A stretch of 64,000 nt of DNA from Porphyra umbilicalis (GCA_002049455.2 KV918764.1:558001-622000); one strand, 5' to 3'; positions 30,971-42,977 are shown, numbered from the stretch's first letter. The notes: generated by a model not told the origin, from the letters alone. A program made the numbers and translations.

Positions 30971-33822
30971 GGCACGCAGGCGAGTCACGCGGTGGCGCGC
31001 GCGCGCCGGCACACGGCCCGCGCGGCGGTCGCGGTGCGGCCGCTGCTGGCACCCCCCCCCCCCCCCCCCCGCCCGGTCGGCCGCCTCTGCGCGTCCGGCC
31101 GCGCGGCGGCGCGCCGCGCGCGTGGGCACCCCGCCGACCGGCGGCTGGGGGTGTCCTCGTCGGCTGGGGGTGCCCCCCCCCCCCCCCCCCGTCGCGGTCG
31201 CGGTGAGCCGCGCCGCCGTGCCGTGCCGGGCCCGCCCGCCAGCGGCCGGGGGGGGGTGGCGATGGTGGCCGTCGGCGGTGGCGGCGGGAGAGGGGTAGGG
31301 CGACGACCAGCTGGGAGCGCCACGCGCGCCGCAACGGGGGGGGGGGGGGGGGGGGGGGGGGGCGCGCACGTGCGCGCGAGGGGACTGCCCAACGCGGGGG
31401 CGCGGGGCGGGCGCAGTGCCGCGTCCTCCCCCCCCACCCCACACGCTACACAAGTGCGCACGCCTCTGGGGCGGCGGCAGCCGCGTCATCGTGTGCCAGC
31501 GGGGCCGTGCACGAGCGTGGCAGCAGGGAGGTGAGTCGAGTCTCACGCATTACAGTGGGATGCGTGTCGCTTTGACCGTTGGTCGACACGCCCGGTCGGG
31601 CGGCCACGCGCCTGTGAAACACCATATTTGGGGCGCGCCAACACAGTTGGCCACACAACAGACTGTACCCCCTGAATTACCTGTACGTGAGCCACTGTGG
31701 CGCCACAGTAACACGCGCGTGGTTTACTGGCCAGGGTGGCGTTGGGGGCTCGGATGCGATGCACACAGCGATACAATGTGGAAAATGAAAGAAACGTATC
31801 CCACATGTCGACAATACCACCGGGAACACTGCTCAATTGAATACGTGAAGCACGATTTCTCCTCCTGCGCATTGGCTGCGCAGGCAGCGACCGCCAACGA
31901 GCGTTCGGGAACACGACCAGACGGCCTAAAAAAAAGCGTGACACCCCCTTTCGGACGCCAAAGTGGGCGATGGCGGGAGGAGGTTCAGGAAACGTAGCGG
32001 CTGCTCGACCGCAAACTTCACATATCGGACGCGCAGCTTGGTGCCTTGGATGGGACCTCGCAGGGGCAACACAACGCTCGCGGGCCATTGCCTGAGGGGC
32101 CTCGCGCGCTCGTATCCGATACTGTACAGAAGAGCCGCGGCGTTCCCAGTTGATTGAATGCTGGCCACTCAGAGGTTGCGGTCAGACATCAGCCAGCGCC
32201 GGCTCAGTGTCCTGCTGGTTCCAAACGTTGGTTTTCGACACGCACACTGTCAGTTTTTATCTTGGTGTGCGAAAAGGCCTCTAGACGCCACCAGACGCTA
32301 TTTCGCTGACGACTTCACCACTGTCAGGGAGTGCCGCTCCAGAGGTCAGTCTCATTTGCTCGGCGATATCGCTGACACCACCAGCGGCGCCCTGGTCACA
32401 GGCCGCGTTCACGGCATATGATATCCGCCCACGACGGCAGGCGCTCCTCGACCAACTGATCCCGCAGTGTGGGCTGCTGCCCAGCGCGCATGACGCAAGC
32501 ACGGGGTGCCTCTGACCTGCCAGAGCGTGTTCCCAGCAGGACTGACCACGGCCGCCCCTCGGCGCCGAGTCACAGACCCACAGGCGGGGCGCTCGTTGGC
32601 GTCCATGGATTGAGTGGCGCGGCACTGGGCCGCCCACGCTCCTGCCTCCATCGACGAACACCGCGGCTGTCGCGTTGCGCCAGCGAGGCGGGGGGGTGTC
32701 CAGTCGGCTCGGTCAAACTGCGCGTGGATCCGCCCGCAGCGGGGAGCTGGTGAGCCCCGAGCGAATGTTGGTGGGTTTTCCAACGGATGTGAATCCGCCA
32801 ACCAGCGCGCGTGCGTCGTTGTGGTCGGCGCGTTCAATCAGACAGCCTGGCAGCGTCGTCACGCCACGCGCCTGTGCGGCCAGCCGCACCCGCACGCGGA
32901 TCATCCATGATGGAGCGGCAGACGCGGGTGGCGTGCCCGTGCGGTCAGGCACATCAAAGTGCCTTGCATGGCTTGTGAGACTGGGCTCGCACGGGCTCCT
33001 TTGTGTGAGAACCATGCCACGGCTCTCCCTAACCGATCGCCGCCCGCAGACTGGGTCGCCGAGTAAAAATAGCCACTGGTATTTTCTTGGCCGGGTTTGG
33101 ATGCAGCGGGCGCTCCCGCAGGGTCCCGGCACCCGCCAGCCTGTCGGATCACTGGCGTGGTACGAAGAGCGTTGGTGCACCGAGGGCCCAGCACGCTCTC
33201 TGAGCTTCGTCTACAGTGGTACAAACGGGGGCGCCAGCCTGGCAAGCGCCCTGTTCGGTACGTGGCACCTCCCCCGTCGTGCGCTGCCTCGCGCCGCACC
33301 TCGGCAGTGGGGCCTCGGGCTGGCGCAGGCAGTGCTGGCGGCACTCCCCGCCGACCACGGACGACCTCGAGGCGTCGCCGTTCCCAGCCTTGCGCGTCGC
33401 CTCCCCTCCCGCGGCGCGCCCCCCGCGCCGCTGCCCTGCTTGGCGGCACTCATGGCCCCCTGCGACAGCCCGCGCCTCGTCGGCCGCCAGAGATACGAGC
33501 CGTCGCCGGCCGACAGGCGCAGCGGGGTGACTGTGCGCAGTCGTGGCGACAGCGTCAGCGTGGCAAGTTGCGGGTGCAGTCGCGACTCGCAGCGCTCACG
33601 GTCAGGTCAGGGAGGCACTATGGGGTCACCAGGGCGGCAGACACCGCGCAGGCCGTCCTCAAAACCCGGGCGCTGCTGGCAGCCGCGGCAAACGGCTTCA
33701 TCCCGATGGGATCCATGTCGTGCCTCGCCCTGACGCGCCAAGAAAGAAGAATAAAAAAATGTAGTCACCCTATCCACGGACCCCCCGCCGCCCGCCACTC
33801 TCTCCAAGCTTCACCCCTCCAC

Positions 33823-33853
<31 letters not shown>

Positions 33854-33861
33854 ACCCCCCC

Positions 33862-35382
33862 TCAGCTCATGGAGCAGTACTTGGTGCGCATGTGGGCGTA
33901 CCCCCCCGTCTCGACGGCCGAACACTTGCACCCATTGCGCACATCGTCCATCATCCACCGCCACTCGACGCACCCGTAAAATGCGTTGCACACGTCCTCC
34001 CAGTTGGTCACCGCCTCGCACATCGAGTCGTTGGTGGCCTTGGCCCGGTTGGGCTTGTGGTCCTCGTCGCCGAGCCCCAAAAACGCGTGCACCTGCTTCA
34101 TCACCGACCGCCGCGAGAGCAGGTACTCCTCGTACGGGGCGGTCAAGACGCACCGGCGGGGGCGGTCGGCGCCTGCGTCTTGGAGCGCCTCGACGGCGCC
34201 CGCAATGCGCCGGTCGCTGCTGACAAACATGCGCATCATGGTGTGGAGAAAGTCCATGTTGGTGACCGCAAACTGGCAGCCGGCGCCCGTCTTGCACCGG
34301 TCCGCCTCCGAGCCCGGGATGATGCCCTCAATGACCGACGAGTCGTTGAGGTAGCGCGCCGTGTACTCGCCGACCGACGCTTTGAGGATGTTGACCCGAA
34401 AGTTCCAGATGAGCCGCGTGTCAAACTCCTCAACGAGCGCCCGCCACGCGTCTGGGTCCTGCTCAATGTGGTACGGGCGGATCTTAAAGCCCGGCATGAG
34501 CCCCTTTTGTTGGCCCGCCGTGAAAAACGCGCGCGTGTAGGCGAGCGCCGCCGACGTGTTGCGCCGGTACGGCTCGTGGTCGACGGGCTCGGGCAGGGCC
34601 ACGTGCGTGCCCGAGTGTTGGCCGAGCTCTGACAGCAGCGCCGTCGACCCCGAGTGCCCCATAAACACAATCAAAAAAGAGCCCGCGCGGCTGCCGGGCT
34701 TGGCCGACCGACACACGGGCGTCGGCGCGTCGGGCACCTCGGCCGCCGCGGCTGCTGCCGCGTCCGCGTCGGCCTTGGCCTCGGTCGCTGCCGCCTCGGC
34801 CGCCGCCGCCGTCGCCGCCGCCGCGTCTGCCTCGGCCTTGGCCGCCGCCGCCGCCGCCTCAGCCGCCGCCACGTCCGCCTCGCGGGCCTCCAACGCGCCC
34901 GCCGCGGTTGTCAGCTCGGCGCGCCCCGCCGCCAGCGCCGCCGCCGCCGCCGTCCAGTTGCGGCCGGCCGCCGCGTCCGCGTCGGCCACCGCCGCCGCCA
35001 CCGCCGCGTCGCACGACGGCGCCGCGGGGGCGGACGCGGCGCCGAGGCTCGCCACCACCGACGCGCCCGTGCGGGAGAGGAGGCTACTCACCGCGCGCCC
35101 CGCAGAGTGCGTCGTCATGGCGAGCGCGGCGAGGCCCGCGCCGAGCGCCACACTCGCCAGCAGCGTGCAGATGAGGAGGGAGCGGGATTTGCGGCGCGGC
35201 GCGTGGCCGCCCGCGGGCGTGCCGGGGGGGGGGGGGAGTGACCCCCCCGCCACCACCACACGACGTGGCGGGGAGCGGCAGCGGGGAGGACGCCGACGTG
35301 GTGTGGGGGGGGTGGGGGGGGGGGGGGGACCCCCACCGCCCCCGCCCGTGGCGGTGGAGCGGGAGCGCACGAGGGCGGCCAT
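33862..35382 (-). CDS. Type II membrane sulfotransferase, probably Golgi
   Basis: The preferred start is ATG 35382 (MAALVRSRSTATGG), giving 506 residues; the upstream open extension is Arg/Pro low complexity. A Pro/Arg-rich cytosolic tail of about 65 residues is followed by one membrane segment (LLICTLLASVALGAGLAALA, about 67-88). An Ala/Glu-rich stalk follows, probably helical. The catalytic domain has the 5'-phosphosulfate loop FLIVFMGHSGSTALLSEL (PAPS binding, GHSGS in place of the common PKSGT) and His/Asp-rich segments such as PVDHEPYRRNTSAALAYTRA. Many Cys residues near the C-terminus (NGCKCSAV) suggest disulphides, as in luminal enzymes. Family members transfer sulfate from PAPS to sugars. 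In red algae such enzymes would act on sulfated galactans, but the acceptor is unknown. No frame break is seen in the catalytic part. Confidence 0.8.
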   Translation of the reverse strand: MAALVRSRSTATGGGGGGPPPPPTPPTPRRRPPRCRSPPRRVVVAGGSLPPPPGTPAGGHAPRRKSRSLLICTLLASVALGAGLAALAMTTHSAGRAVSSLLSRTGASVVASLGAASAPAAPSCDAAVAAAVADADAAAGRNWTAAAAALAAGRAELTTAAGALEAREADVAAAEAAAAAAKAEADAAAATAAAAEAAATEAKADADAAAAAAAEVPDAPTPVCRSAKPGSRAGSFLIVFMGHSGSTALLSELGQHSGTHVALPEPVDHEPYRRNTSAALAYTRAFFTAGQQKGLMPGFKIRPYHIEQDPDAWRALVEEFDTRLIWNFRVNILKASVGEYTARYLNDSSVIEGIIPGSEADRCKTGAGCQFAVTNMDFLHTMMRMFVSSDRRIAGAVEALQDAGADRPRRCVLTAPYEEYLLSRRSVMKQVHAFLGLGDEDHKPNRAKATNDSMCEAVTNWEDVCNAFYGCVEWRWMMDDVRNGCKCSAVETGGYAHMRTKYCSMS

Positions 35383-36354
35383 GGCGCCGCCCGCCGCCCG
35401 CGCGTCGACGGGCGCCGGCGGCGGCGACGGGTGGCGGTGGGGGGGGTGGCCGCTCGCCGCGCCGCCCGTCGGCGCCACGCCGGGAGCGCCGGGGGGGGGG
35501 GCGCCCGCAACAAGCCGCCGGCAAACAGGGGGGGGGGGGGGTGGGGGGGGTGCGCACCGCCCGCCGACGCGGCTGGGGAGTGCCGCGGGCGCAGCGCCGA
35601 CGGCGCGCCGCGGCCGCCGCCGCCCGTCGGCGCTCTCCCCACGCCGGATGGGGGCGCGCCGCGGCCGCCGCCGCTGCCGCCGCTGCCGCCGCTGCCGCCG
35701 CCGCCGCCGCCGCCGCCGCCGTCCGAGGCGCCGTGGGAGCCCCGCCGCTGCATGCCGCGGTGGCCGCAGCGTCCAAGGGGCGTCCGCAGCGGGGGGGGGG
35801 GGGGGGGGGTCGATTCCCGCCCGCAAGCGCCTCCCCGTTGCGGCAGACCGTCGGCGCGGCGCGGCGCGGGCCGTTGCCGCAGACGGGCGGCGATGCGCGG
35901 CGCGGGCGCCGTTGCCACGCGGCGGCGGGCGTGTGCGCGTCTGGGTGTCGGCGCCACGTCGGAGGCAGTCGGACCCCTGTCGAATTTGCGCGACGCAAAC
36001 TCGCCAGATGCAGCGCGGCGTGCCTCTGAACGGACCCTCTTACAGTGCAGCATTGCGTGTAGCGGGGCCCTCCGGGATTGCTGTCAGCCCACGGCCCGAA
36101 TCGGACAGCTGGCCCCCGCTGCTGTCGGGCCCGTCGTTCATGGCTCGGCCCGGCTCGCAGCGGGTCCGGGCCCGGCCCACGGGCACCCCTCCTCACAGGG
36201 CGTGTACCGGACATTGCTGGCCACCCTGGTGGCGTCTTTTATTGCGGTTTATTGCATCACGGCCCGGCCGCCTGGGTTTCGCACCCGCTCTGATCGCGCC
36301 TGGAGAGGGCACTTCGCCGCCGCCGAGATATACTTGCTCGGATACTACGGCTGG
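35383..36354. other. GC-rich upstream region with Gly/Ala-coding runs
   Basis: The sequence contains G runs of 8-14 and GCCGCC repeats and covers the 5' flank of the sulfotransferase. Near 35990-36012 is TTTGCGCGACGCAAACTCGCC, which recurs inverted at 47821-47841 on the far side of the KDZ-type element. No gene is supported. Confidence 0.5.
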
Positions 36355-37330
36355 CGGCGGTTGTGCGCCCAGCAACCATGGCCCCCTGTTTAATCTGCGC
36401 ACCCCGCTCAGATCGACGGATTGGCCGCATTCACTGTAGGAGGGGGGACCGTCACCCGCCGCCCGCTTCTGGGCACCACTGGGTGCCCCTCAGGGGGGTG
36501 GGCAGGCCACCGCAGCGCGCCGTGCGCCGCCTGCCGCTCCTGGGTGCGCCTGGCGGGGGTGGGGGCGCCGCCGCCGCGCGCCGCCCGCCGCTGGGCACCG
36601 TCGGGGGGGTGGGGGCGCCGCCGCCGCGCGCCGCTCGCCGCTGGGCACCGCCGGGGGGGTGGGGGCGCCGCCGCCGCGCGCCGCCCGCTGCTGGGCACCG
36701 CCGGGGGGGGTGGGGGCGCCGCCGCCGCGCGCCACGCGCCGCTCGGCGCTCCTGGGTGCCCCTGGCGGGGGTGGGGGCGCCGCCGCCGCGGCGCCGCCCG
36801 CCCACTGCCGCGGTGCCGCCCGCCCACCCGCCGACCCGGCGCCGGTTGTGCGCCCAGCAACAATGGCCCGCTGTCCGATGTGCGCCCCCCGCTCAGATCG
36901 GCGGATTGGCGGCATTCGCTGGAGGCGGGGGGACTGTCATCCGCCGCCCGCCACTGGGCGCCGCTGGGTGCCCCTCGGGGGGGGTGGGGGCGCCGCCGCC
37001 GCGCGCCGCGCGCCGCCCGGCGCTCCTGGGTGCCCCCAGCGGGGGTGGGGGCGCCGCCGCCGCGCGCCGCCCGCCGCTGGGCGCCTCGGGGCACCGCTGG
37101 GGGGGGGGTGGGGGCGCCCCGTGCGCCCGTCCCCCCTCGCTCTCCGCCACCGTCGTCGCCGCCGTCGACGTCGCCGCCACCGCCGCTGCCGCTACCGGCG
37201 CCGTCGGTGGCGCCACGCTCGTGGCATCCGTCCCCGCTGCGACGGCCACCACGGTCGCCCGTGCCGGCCGCCGCTACCTGGTGGCGGCGCCACCCCCGGG
37301 CTACGCCCTCCGCCCGCCGACGACGGCGCG
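36355..37330 (+). repeat. Left inverted-repeat arm of the KDZ-type element
   Basis: Two direct units start at GCGGTTGTGCGCCCAGCAAC (36357) and again near 36841, each leading into repeated GGTGGGGGCGCCGCCGCCGC blocks of about 57 bp. The inner end (TACCTGGTGGCGGCGCCACC, near 37279) matches the right arm reversed. The arm probably includes the transposase promoter, as the likely ATG is only 220 bp further on. Confidence 0.8.
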
Positions 37331-37549
37331 GTAGCCTGCTGCTCCGGGCCCCTCCTGTGCTTCCCGTTGACGTGGCGGTGGTCCTCCTGGCGGAGTTGCG
37401 GTGCGTCCTGAGGGGCTCTCCGGTGAGCATTGCTTCTTGCCGCCGCCGTCCAACGGCGGTGAGGGCGCTGTTTGGGCGTGTGGTGGTGCGGACACTGCGG
37501 GGCGTGCTTGCTGCCGCACGTGGTGGAGGACCCCCCCCATGTGGCCGAG

Positions 37550-40500
37550 ATGGACGCGGGCAGCGGTGACGAGCGGTTCGCTCACTCGTCGTGTGGCGTC
37601 GCCAAGGGCGAAGAGCATCACGAGCCGTTTGTGGCGTACCTCGCCGACGAGGCCCTCGGCGTGTACCTGCCGGAGGAGCTGCTAGAGGCCCTCCTTGACT
37701 ACCACGGCGACGATGGCGACGTGCGGGCTCTGCCGCTACGGGTGGCCAAGCGTGGGCGGCAAGAAGCACCTGCCAGGCGTCGTGGCGACGACGCCGAGGA
37801 CCATCACCCCGACGGGGGTCGCAGCGGCGCGGCAGCAGGACCTCGTCGGGCGCCGCGGCGGCGGCCCGTCGTGGACACGTCCATTTCTACATTGTCCGGC
37901 CAGCTGCAGGACGCCCTCCTCGTCGGCATCGGCCTCTTGCATGAGGAGTTTCGGGCGACCGGCACCACGGGGTCTGTGACCCGTCCCCTTTGTGGCGGTC
38001 GCGCCGTTTGCGTTTTCGGTGGCGGCGGCTCCCCTTTCGTCGTGTGGTCGGCGACCAAAAAGGGGGTGGCTGGCTTCTTTTGCTCGTGTGGGACCGACGC
38101 CATGGATGAGAATGTCGGGGCGCGTGTGCGGACGGGCGAGTCTTCCACCTGCCAGCACGCGGCCGCCCACGCCTTGGCGCTCAAGGGGGTGGCCGCGCAT
38201 GTGGGATGCGAGTCTGTGCTCGCCCTGTTCCAGCGCTTCCCCGCGCTGGACGACGCGCACGCCCGAGCGGTCGACGTGCACTGCGAGGAGATCTCGTCCC
38301 TCTACGACGGCAGTGCCATGCACGGAGTCGGCCACAACCGCATCTGGTGCGTCGTCAAGACCCCGGCTCGCAAGACGCGCAAGGTGAGGCCGGTGTGTCA
38401 GCACGTGCCGTGCCGCACCCGCGACTCCCACTGTATTCACTCGTGCGTGGTCAAGCCCCCGGTCGACGGGTACCGCGGTTTTGACGGCCAGGCGCCTAAC
38501 AAGGAGGACAACGACGACGAGCCGCTCGACGCGCCCGAGGATCCCGTCATCGACACCGGCACGGCAGCCGACGCGTCTACACGCGAGCGCCCGGCGGCGC
38601 CGTCGGCGCGCAAGAAGGGCAAGGAGAGGGAGTACATTGACACCGACTACCTGCGAAGGGCCCGCAACTTGCTCCCGTGCTGGGGCGAGTCCGCCGCATG
38701 CCGCGACTGGGACTCTGTCGCTCGCGGGGCGGATCTGCTGCCGTACATGACCGCGGACCTGTACGAGCCCCACTGCATCTCGTGCGGTACCGAGGCGGGC
38801 CCGCGCGGCGACGGCATCTCCGCGACGCTACACACGCTGAGCGGGCCGGTGGGAGTGCGCGTCGCCGAGTGGGTGTGTCCCAACTTGGCGTGCGGCAAGA
38901 CGGTTGCCTTTGACGGCTCGGAGCAGGGGCTGTTCTGCTTTAGCAAACAGGCCGTCTACACTCGGACGTTCCTTGATGTCATCCTCTTCACGCTGATCAC
39001 CACGAAGAGCAGTATCTCGGCGGCGGCGTCGGCGTCGGCTTTCCAGCTGCACACCAGCGGGGCGCTGTACGCCGACGACGCGCAGTCGCGACAGGAGCTC
39101 TCCAAGGCCACCGACCAGTACTCCCGCACCTTGATCGTGCCGCGGCAGCTGTTCAGGTGCACCGACTGCTTCTTCTGCAGCCAGACCCCGTACGCGGCCG
39201 TCGTGGCGGACGGCCAGACAATTGGCATCTTCAAGGACCAGTCCATCCCCTTCGAGAAGGCAACGGCCAACGTGCCGACGATCCCGATCTCGGTGGACAA
39301 GGCCAGCGCCGTGCCTACGGCAAAAGTGCGCAAGTGCGTGCGTGAGCGGCTAAAAGCCGGCTTTGCAACTGACGTCAAGTTCAACAAGGCGGAGCAGCTG
39401 GCCTTGCGCAAGTTTGTGGCGTTGGGCAGCGTCGCCCCCCCCGACGGCGACCACGACGACGCCGGTCACCGGGCTTCCTGTGCCGCGTGGGCGGCCAGCT
39501 GCCTGTTCAACTCCTTCTTCCGGATGACTTCGGAGCCTCAGCACGAGGACTCGGGGTCGAGCGCGTCGGACGCGCCGCCGACGTCTCCTCCTTCCCCCGG
39601 CGAGCCACCATTTACCCCCAACTCTCCGAGCCCGCCCCCTCCGTCGCGCCCCCCAAGCCCGCCTCCTTTCTCGCCCCTCCCAACGACGACAAGCGCTGAC
39701 ACGGCTAATGTCTGTCGGCCGACCGGTCTGCGCGGCGGCGGCACCGCCAACGGCGACTATGAGAGGACGGCGGCGCCCGTGAGCGCCCTCAAGTACTGCA
39801 GCGTCATCTCCGACGCCGTCGGCGGAGACAGTTTGCTGCCGGTTGTGAGGCGCGAGCGGTGGAGCATCCTGTTCAACTTCTTTTCCGCCTTTGTCGCCGA
39901 GCCGGTGATCGGGATCTTCGCCGGCTGCCCTGTGGCCGCTCTGACGGAGTTGGCCAAGGCGCTTATCGCTTGCAAGAAGTCGGAGGAGTGGCTCAAGATC
40001 ACCAAGTGCATCCAGTCGCTGCACGTTGTGTGGCCGGCGCTCGACTTGCTCGCCGAGAGCATGGACGAGGACGTGGAGATGTGCAGAGCTGTGGGGGAGC
40101 TGCTGCTGTTTTCCGTGCACACCGACTTGCATATGGAGGACCTGTGGCGCGGAGCTATGAACGCCGAGTCGCTGCTGTACGAGGCGGCGTGGACGGACAC
40201 GGACGCCGACAAGTTCAAGGCGTGGCTCGCACAGCAGCCAGCCGGGCCTGGGCCGCACCTTCCGTCAGGGCTTCGGTCGGCCGCGGCGTCGACAGAGCGG
40301 GCAGCCGACCAGGCGACCGAGATCAGGTCGGGCGTTGTCATGCCCGACCTCGACCAGGTGCGCCCCCACCCCCGCGACGACGTGGCGGCGGCTGTCGCGC
40401 GCGCAGCCAAGGCGAAGGCCCAGACGGCCAAGAGGCCCAACGCCAAGAAGACGTCCAAGCGGAAGCGGCAACAGGAGGAGAACGGGCGGCTCGGCGACGA

Positions 40501-41071
40501 CGACTGCAGGCACGCCTTTGTCACACATTCGGTCTTCACCCCCGGCGTCGTGTCCTACATCTGCCCGTGCGGGGTGTTGCTGGGCTTTGAGGTCCTCGAG
40601 ACGGCGGAGAGCCCGGCGGGCATCGTCGCGGCGCTGGGCGCCCGCTTCCCGCGGCTCCCCAAGACGGTCTACTTCGACACTGCGTGCCAATCGGCGCGCA
40701 ATGCCACGCGCCGCATGCCGTGGCTGGTCAGGCTCTCGGACACGGCGTGGGCGTTGGACCGCTTCCACGCGGTGCAACATAAGTGCTCCCCCCTGTACGA
40801 CGCCAACAACTACCCAACGCGGTCGGGGATGCACAGGACCTCGGCGGCGGAGAACAGGCACTCACTCAACAAACCCCTCAAGGCACACTTGACCTACTTG
40901 GCACAAGACCGGTTTATAGTACAGATGCGGCTCATTGGGGCAATAAACAACATGCTAATCATGTACCGCGGCTGCGTCAATAGGGCGGACGTGCGCCACC
41001 GCCCTCTCCCTGCTTTTTTTCATAGCCGCTTGACCATGCACTGTGAGCGTCTCGGGTGTTGGTGTCGATGA
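37550..41071 (+). CDS. KDZ/Zisupton-superfamily transposase with SWIM and CxC zinc modules
   Basis: ATG 37550 (MDAGSGDERFAHSS) is the first ATG near the start; the open frame begins slightly upstream at a TTG, so an upstream exon is possible. The protein is about 1173 residues. A SWIM-like zinc site (FFCSCGTDAMDENV ... STCQHAAAHALAL, CxC...CxH) lies near residues 185-225. Further Cys clusters follow (CQHVPCRTRDSHCIHSC; HCISCG with CPNLACGK; FRCTDCFFCSQ), as in KDZ-associated CxC domains. The catalytic RNase H-like core is at the C-terminus: KTVYFDTACQSARN gives the first acid, WALDRFHAVQHKCSPLYDAN the DxxH block, and SAAENRHSLNKPLKAHLTYL the Glu helix. A Pro-rich linker lies near 690-740 and a basic stretch (KRPNAKKTSKRKRQQEEN) near 980. 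No lesion is visible, so the copy may encode full-length protein. Confidence 0.82.
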   Translation: MDAGSGDERFAHSSCGVAKGEEHHEPFVAYLADEALGVYLPEELLEALLDYHGDDGDVRALPLRVAKRGRQEAPARRRGDDAEDHHPDGGRSGAAAGPRRAPRRRPVVDTSISTLSGQLQDALLVGIGLLHEEFRATGTTGSVTRPLCGGRAVCVFGGGGSPFVVWSATKKGVAGFFCSCGTDAMDENVGARVRTGESSTCQHAAAHALALKGVAAHVGCESVLALFQRFPALDDAHARAVDVHCEEISSLYDGSAMHGVGHNRIWCVVKTPARKTRKVRPVCQHVPCRTRDSHCIHSCVVKPPVDGYRGFDGQAPNKEDNDDEPLDAPEDPVIDTGTAADASTRERPAAPSARKKGKEREYIDTDYLRRARNLLPCWGESAACRDWDSVARGADLLPYMTADLYEPHCISCGTEAGPRGDGISATLHTLSGPVGVRVAEWVCPNLACGKTVAFDGSEQGLFCFSKQAVYTRTFLDVILFTLITTKSSISAAASASAFQLHTSGALYADDAQSRQELSKATDQYSRTLIVPRQLFRCTDCFFCSQTPYAAVVADGQTIGIFKDQSIPFEKATANVPTIPISVDKASAVPTAKVRKCVRERLKAGFATDVKFNKAEQLALRKFVALGSVAPPDGDHDDAGHRASCAAWAASCLFNSFFRMTSEPQHEDSGSSASDAPPTSPPSPGEPPFTPNSPSPPPPSRPPSPPPFSPLPTTTSADTANVCRPTGLRGGGTANGDYERTAAPVSALKYCSVISDAVGGDSLLPVVRRERWSILFNFFSAFVAEPVIGIFAGCPVAALTELAKALIACKKSEEWLKITKCIQSLHVVWPALDLLAESMDEDVEMCRAVGELLLFSVHTDLHMEDLWRGAMNAESLLYEAAWTDTDADKFKAWLAQQPAGPGPHLPSGLRSAAASTERAADQATEIRSGVVMPDLDQVRPHPRDDVAAAVARAAKAKAQTAKRPNAKKTSKRKRQQEENGRLGDDDCRHAFVTHSVFTPGVVSYICPCGVLLGFEVLETAESPAGIVAALGARFPRLPKTVYFDTACQSARNATRRMPWLVRLSDTAWALDRFHAVQHKCSPLYDANNYPTRSGMHRTSAAENRHSLNKPLKAHLTYLAQDRFIVQMRLIGAINNMLIMYRGCVNRADVRHRPLPAFFHSRLTMHCERLGCWCR

Positions 41072-42977
41072 GCATAGTCATATACATGACTTTTCTATCC
41101 ACTCCTTGTCCCAGACACACAGCCCAGCGACCAGGCCGGCCGATGGCAAAAGCGGCGCGGGGCGCACGGAAGAGGGAGTGCCGCTACTGAGCGGCTTCAC
41201 GGGGGTCCATCGACTTGCACGGTTTTGCCAACGCGGGTCGGCTTTCGTTGCCCACATCAGGCATTCTGCCCGATGAAAAATGGGCCGATTCTGGCCAAGT
41301 TGGGGGGGGTGGCGGATCGGCGATCCAATGCCATTTTGAGCCATTCTGAGTGGGGTGGGCGCCGCAATAGCCATTGGGGGAGGGTTCGACGCAACGGCGT
41401 CTGGGGGGTCTGTGTGCGGCATTTTGCAACGGCCCCTAGGGGGTCTGTGAGAGGGCTTCAAACAGCGAAGAATTTTCCAGTGCCGGCGCCATGAAGATAG
41501 GGAGGCCGGGCGCGGAGGCGCGCGAGGCGTCATAGTCGGCGAGCGAGGGCGGGGGTGGGTTGGCCACAACCGCTGCCACCACCGCCCCCGTCGGCGGCGG
41601 CTGTGACTGTAGCAGCGCGGCCGCCGCCCCCCGTCCGCACTGCCGTCAGCACCACGGCCCACGCCGTCGCGTCCCCCCCGCCGACCGCCGCCGGAGGTCC
41701 TCGCGGGCGACTGGCGTGCCAGAGACTGGAACTGCACGAGCGCGGCCACCTACTTCCGCGGAGACCTTGTCTGACGCCCGCTCCACGCAGACGGAATGAG
41801 GGGCGGGGTGGGGTGGGACGGCAGGGTGGTTGTGTTTGTTTCTCTGGGGTGAGGGCCGGGCGAGTGTCGGATGTCGGGGGGCTGGGGTGTTGGTCGGTTT
41901 GGCGGGGTGAGCTCCATGTCCATCGTGGGCAACAGGTGCGGCGCTCTGTAGCTTTGTGGCTGCGCATGGTTAAATGTATTGACTCCTTGTCGTGATGTAG
42001 GGGGGTCTCGTACTGCGTGCGCATGGAAAGCTGGTGCAAAAGTGCGGCGGCCGTTGTGGGGCTGCGTATCGACCCCACGGACTACTCTATCGAAGCCTGC
42101 CCCACATTCCACCACCTACCACAACAGTACAGGCATCGAGTTTTATCCGCTCGTCCCCAGACTGCCTCATACACGCCCAACATATAGTCATTCTGGCGGT
42201 CACAGACCCCGACCTACACCCAACCTCGTCGTGTCACAGAAATACGGGGGCATGCTGTTGTACGCTGTCTGAAGGCACTCCCGAGCCGGCCAGCCCCGAG
42301 AAATCTTCAGGCACCCCAGAGCAGAATTGTGCTCCCCGCGGGGGTCCCCCGCTCCGCCCCCGCACCCTCCCCACGCCGCGCGCAACTGTCCCCTGCCGTC
42401 TGCGGCGCGCCGCCGCCGCCGCCGCCTCCGCGCGAGACGCCTCGCCGCCGCGACTGCACTTTTCGGGTGGCTGCTTGGCAGCAGTCGTGCAGCGGCTCGA
42501 AAATGGTGCCCGCCACCGGCCGGGCGCCGGCGGTGCCGCGGGTGGGGGTGGGGTCGGCGGTCACGCCGCACCCCACGGTGGCCCATCTCTTTGCCCTCTG
42601 TGGGGGCGCACCCACTCCCTCGCGCGCGTCGTCTGTGCAAGTGGCTTGCCGCCCCCCCGACCTCCCTCTGGGCGTCGGAGGGCGGGGGCGCCCATGGGGT
42701 GGTAGGCCACCCGCGTGGGGGCGCCGGGGGGGACGGTGCAGCGGGGGAGCCCCGCGGCCACCCACGTCGACGGGTGTGGTGCGTGCGGCAAGGCGCCGGC
42801 CTCGGCGGCGCGGCGCCATGGTGTCCCCGCGCTGCGGTCGGCACGCGGCGGGGGGGCGGGGGGTGGCGGGGGGGGCGTATCCCGTATACCGCGGCTGGCG
42901 AGTTGGAGGCGGTGTTGTCCCTACAGCTGAGGTCGCGATACGACGGGGAACAGTTTCTGTTGCACGTGTACCATAAT
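41072..42977. other. Central spacer of the KDZ-type element
   Basis: This is the region between the two converging genes. GC is lower in 41080-41480 and 41950-42260, with imperfect repeats such as CATTTTGAGCCATTCTGAG. No coding frame of quality is seen. It presumably holds both 3' untranslated regions. Confidence 0.5.

Larger units (their letters stand above)
29696..33861. other. Low-complexity and unrecognised DNA
   Basis: From 29700 to 31440 the sequence is CG-rich with simple repeats and long homopolymers, including a 27-base G run at 31336-31362. Open frames of 650-790 codons exist on both strands but only because stops are rare. From 31450 to 33800 composition is normal, ORFs are short, and nothing is recognised; eroded transposon sequence is possible. 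A 20-base-plus C run precedes the sulfotransferase stop near 33831-33860. Confidence 0.5.

Noticed and set aside
29174-31534. Open frame of 786 codons on the plus strand, with a 665-codon frame opposite
   Set aside because: It overlaps the PH domain of the pseudokinase antisense and then runs through simple repeats; composition is that of stop-poor GC DNA and no family motif appears.
37472-37549. TTG start for the KDZ transposase
   Set aside because: Nuclear eukaryotic genes rarely start at TTG; ATG 37550 is preferred, though the CGHC motif upstream leaves an extra exon possible.
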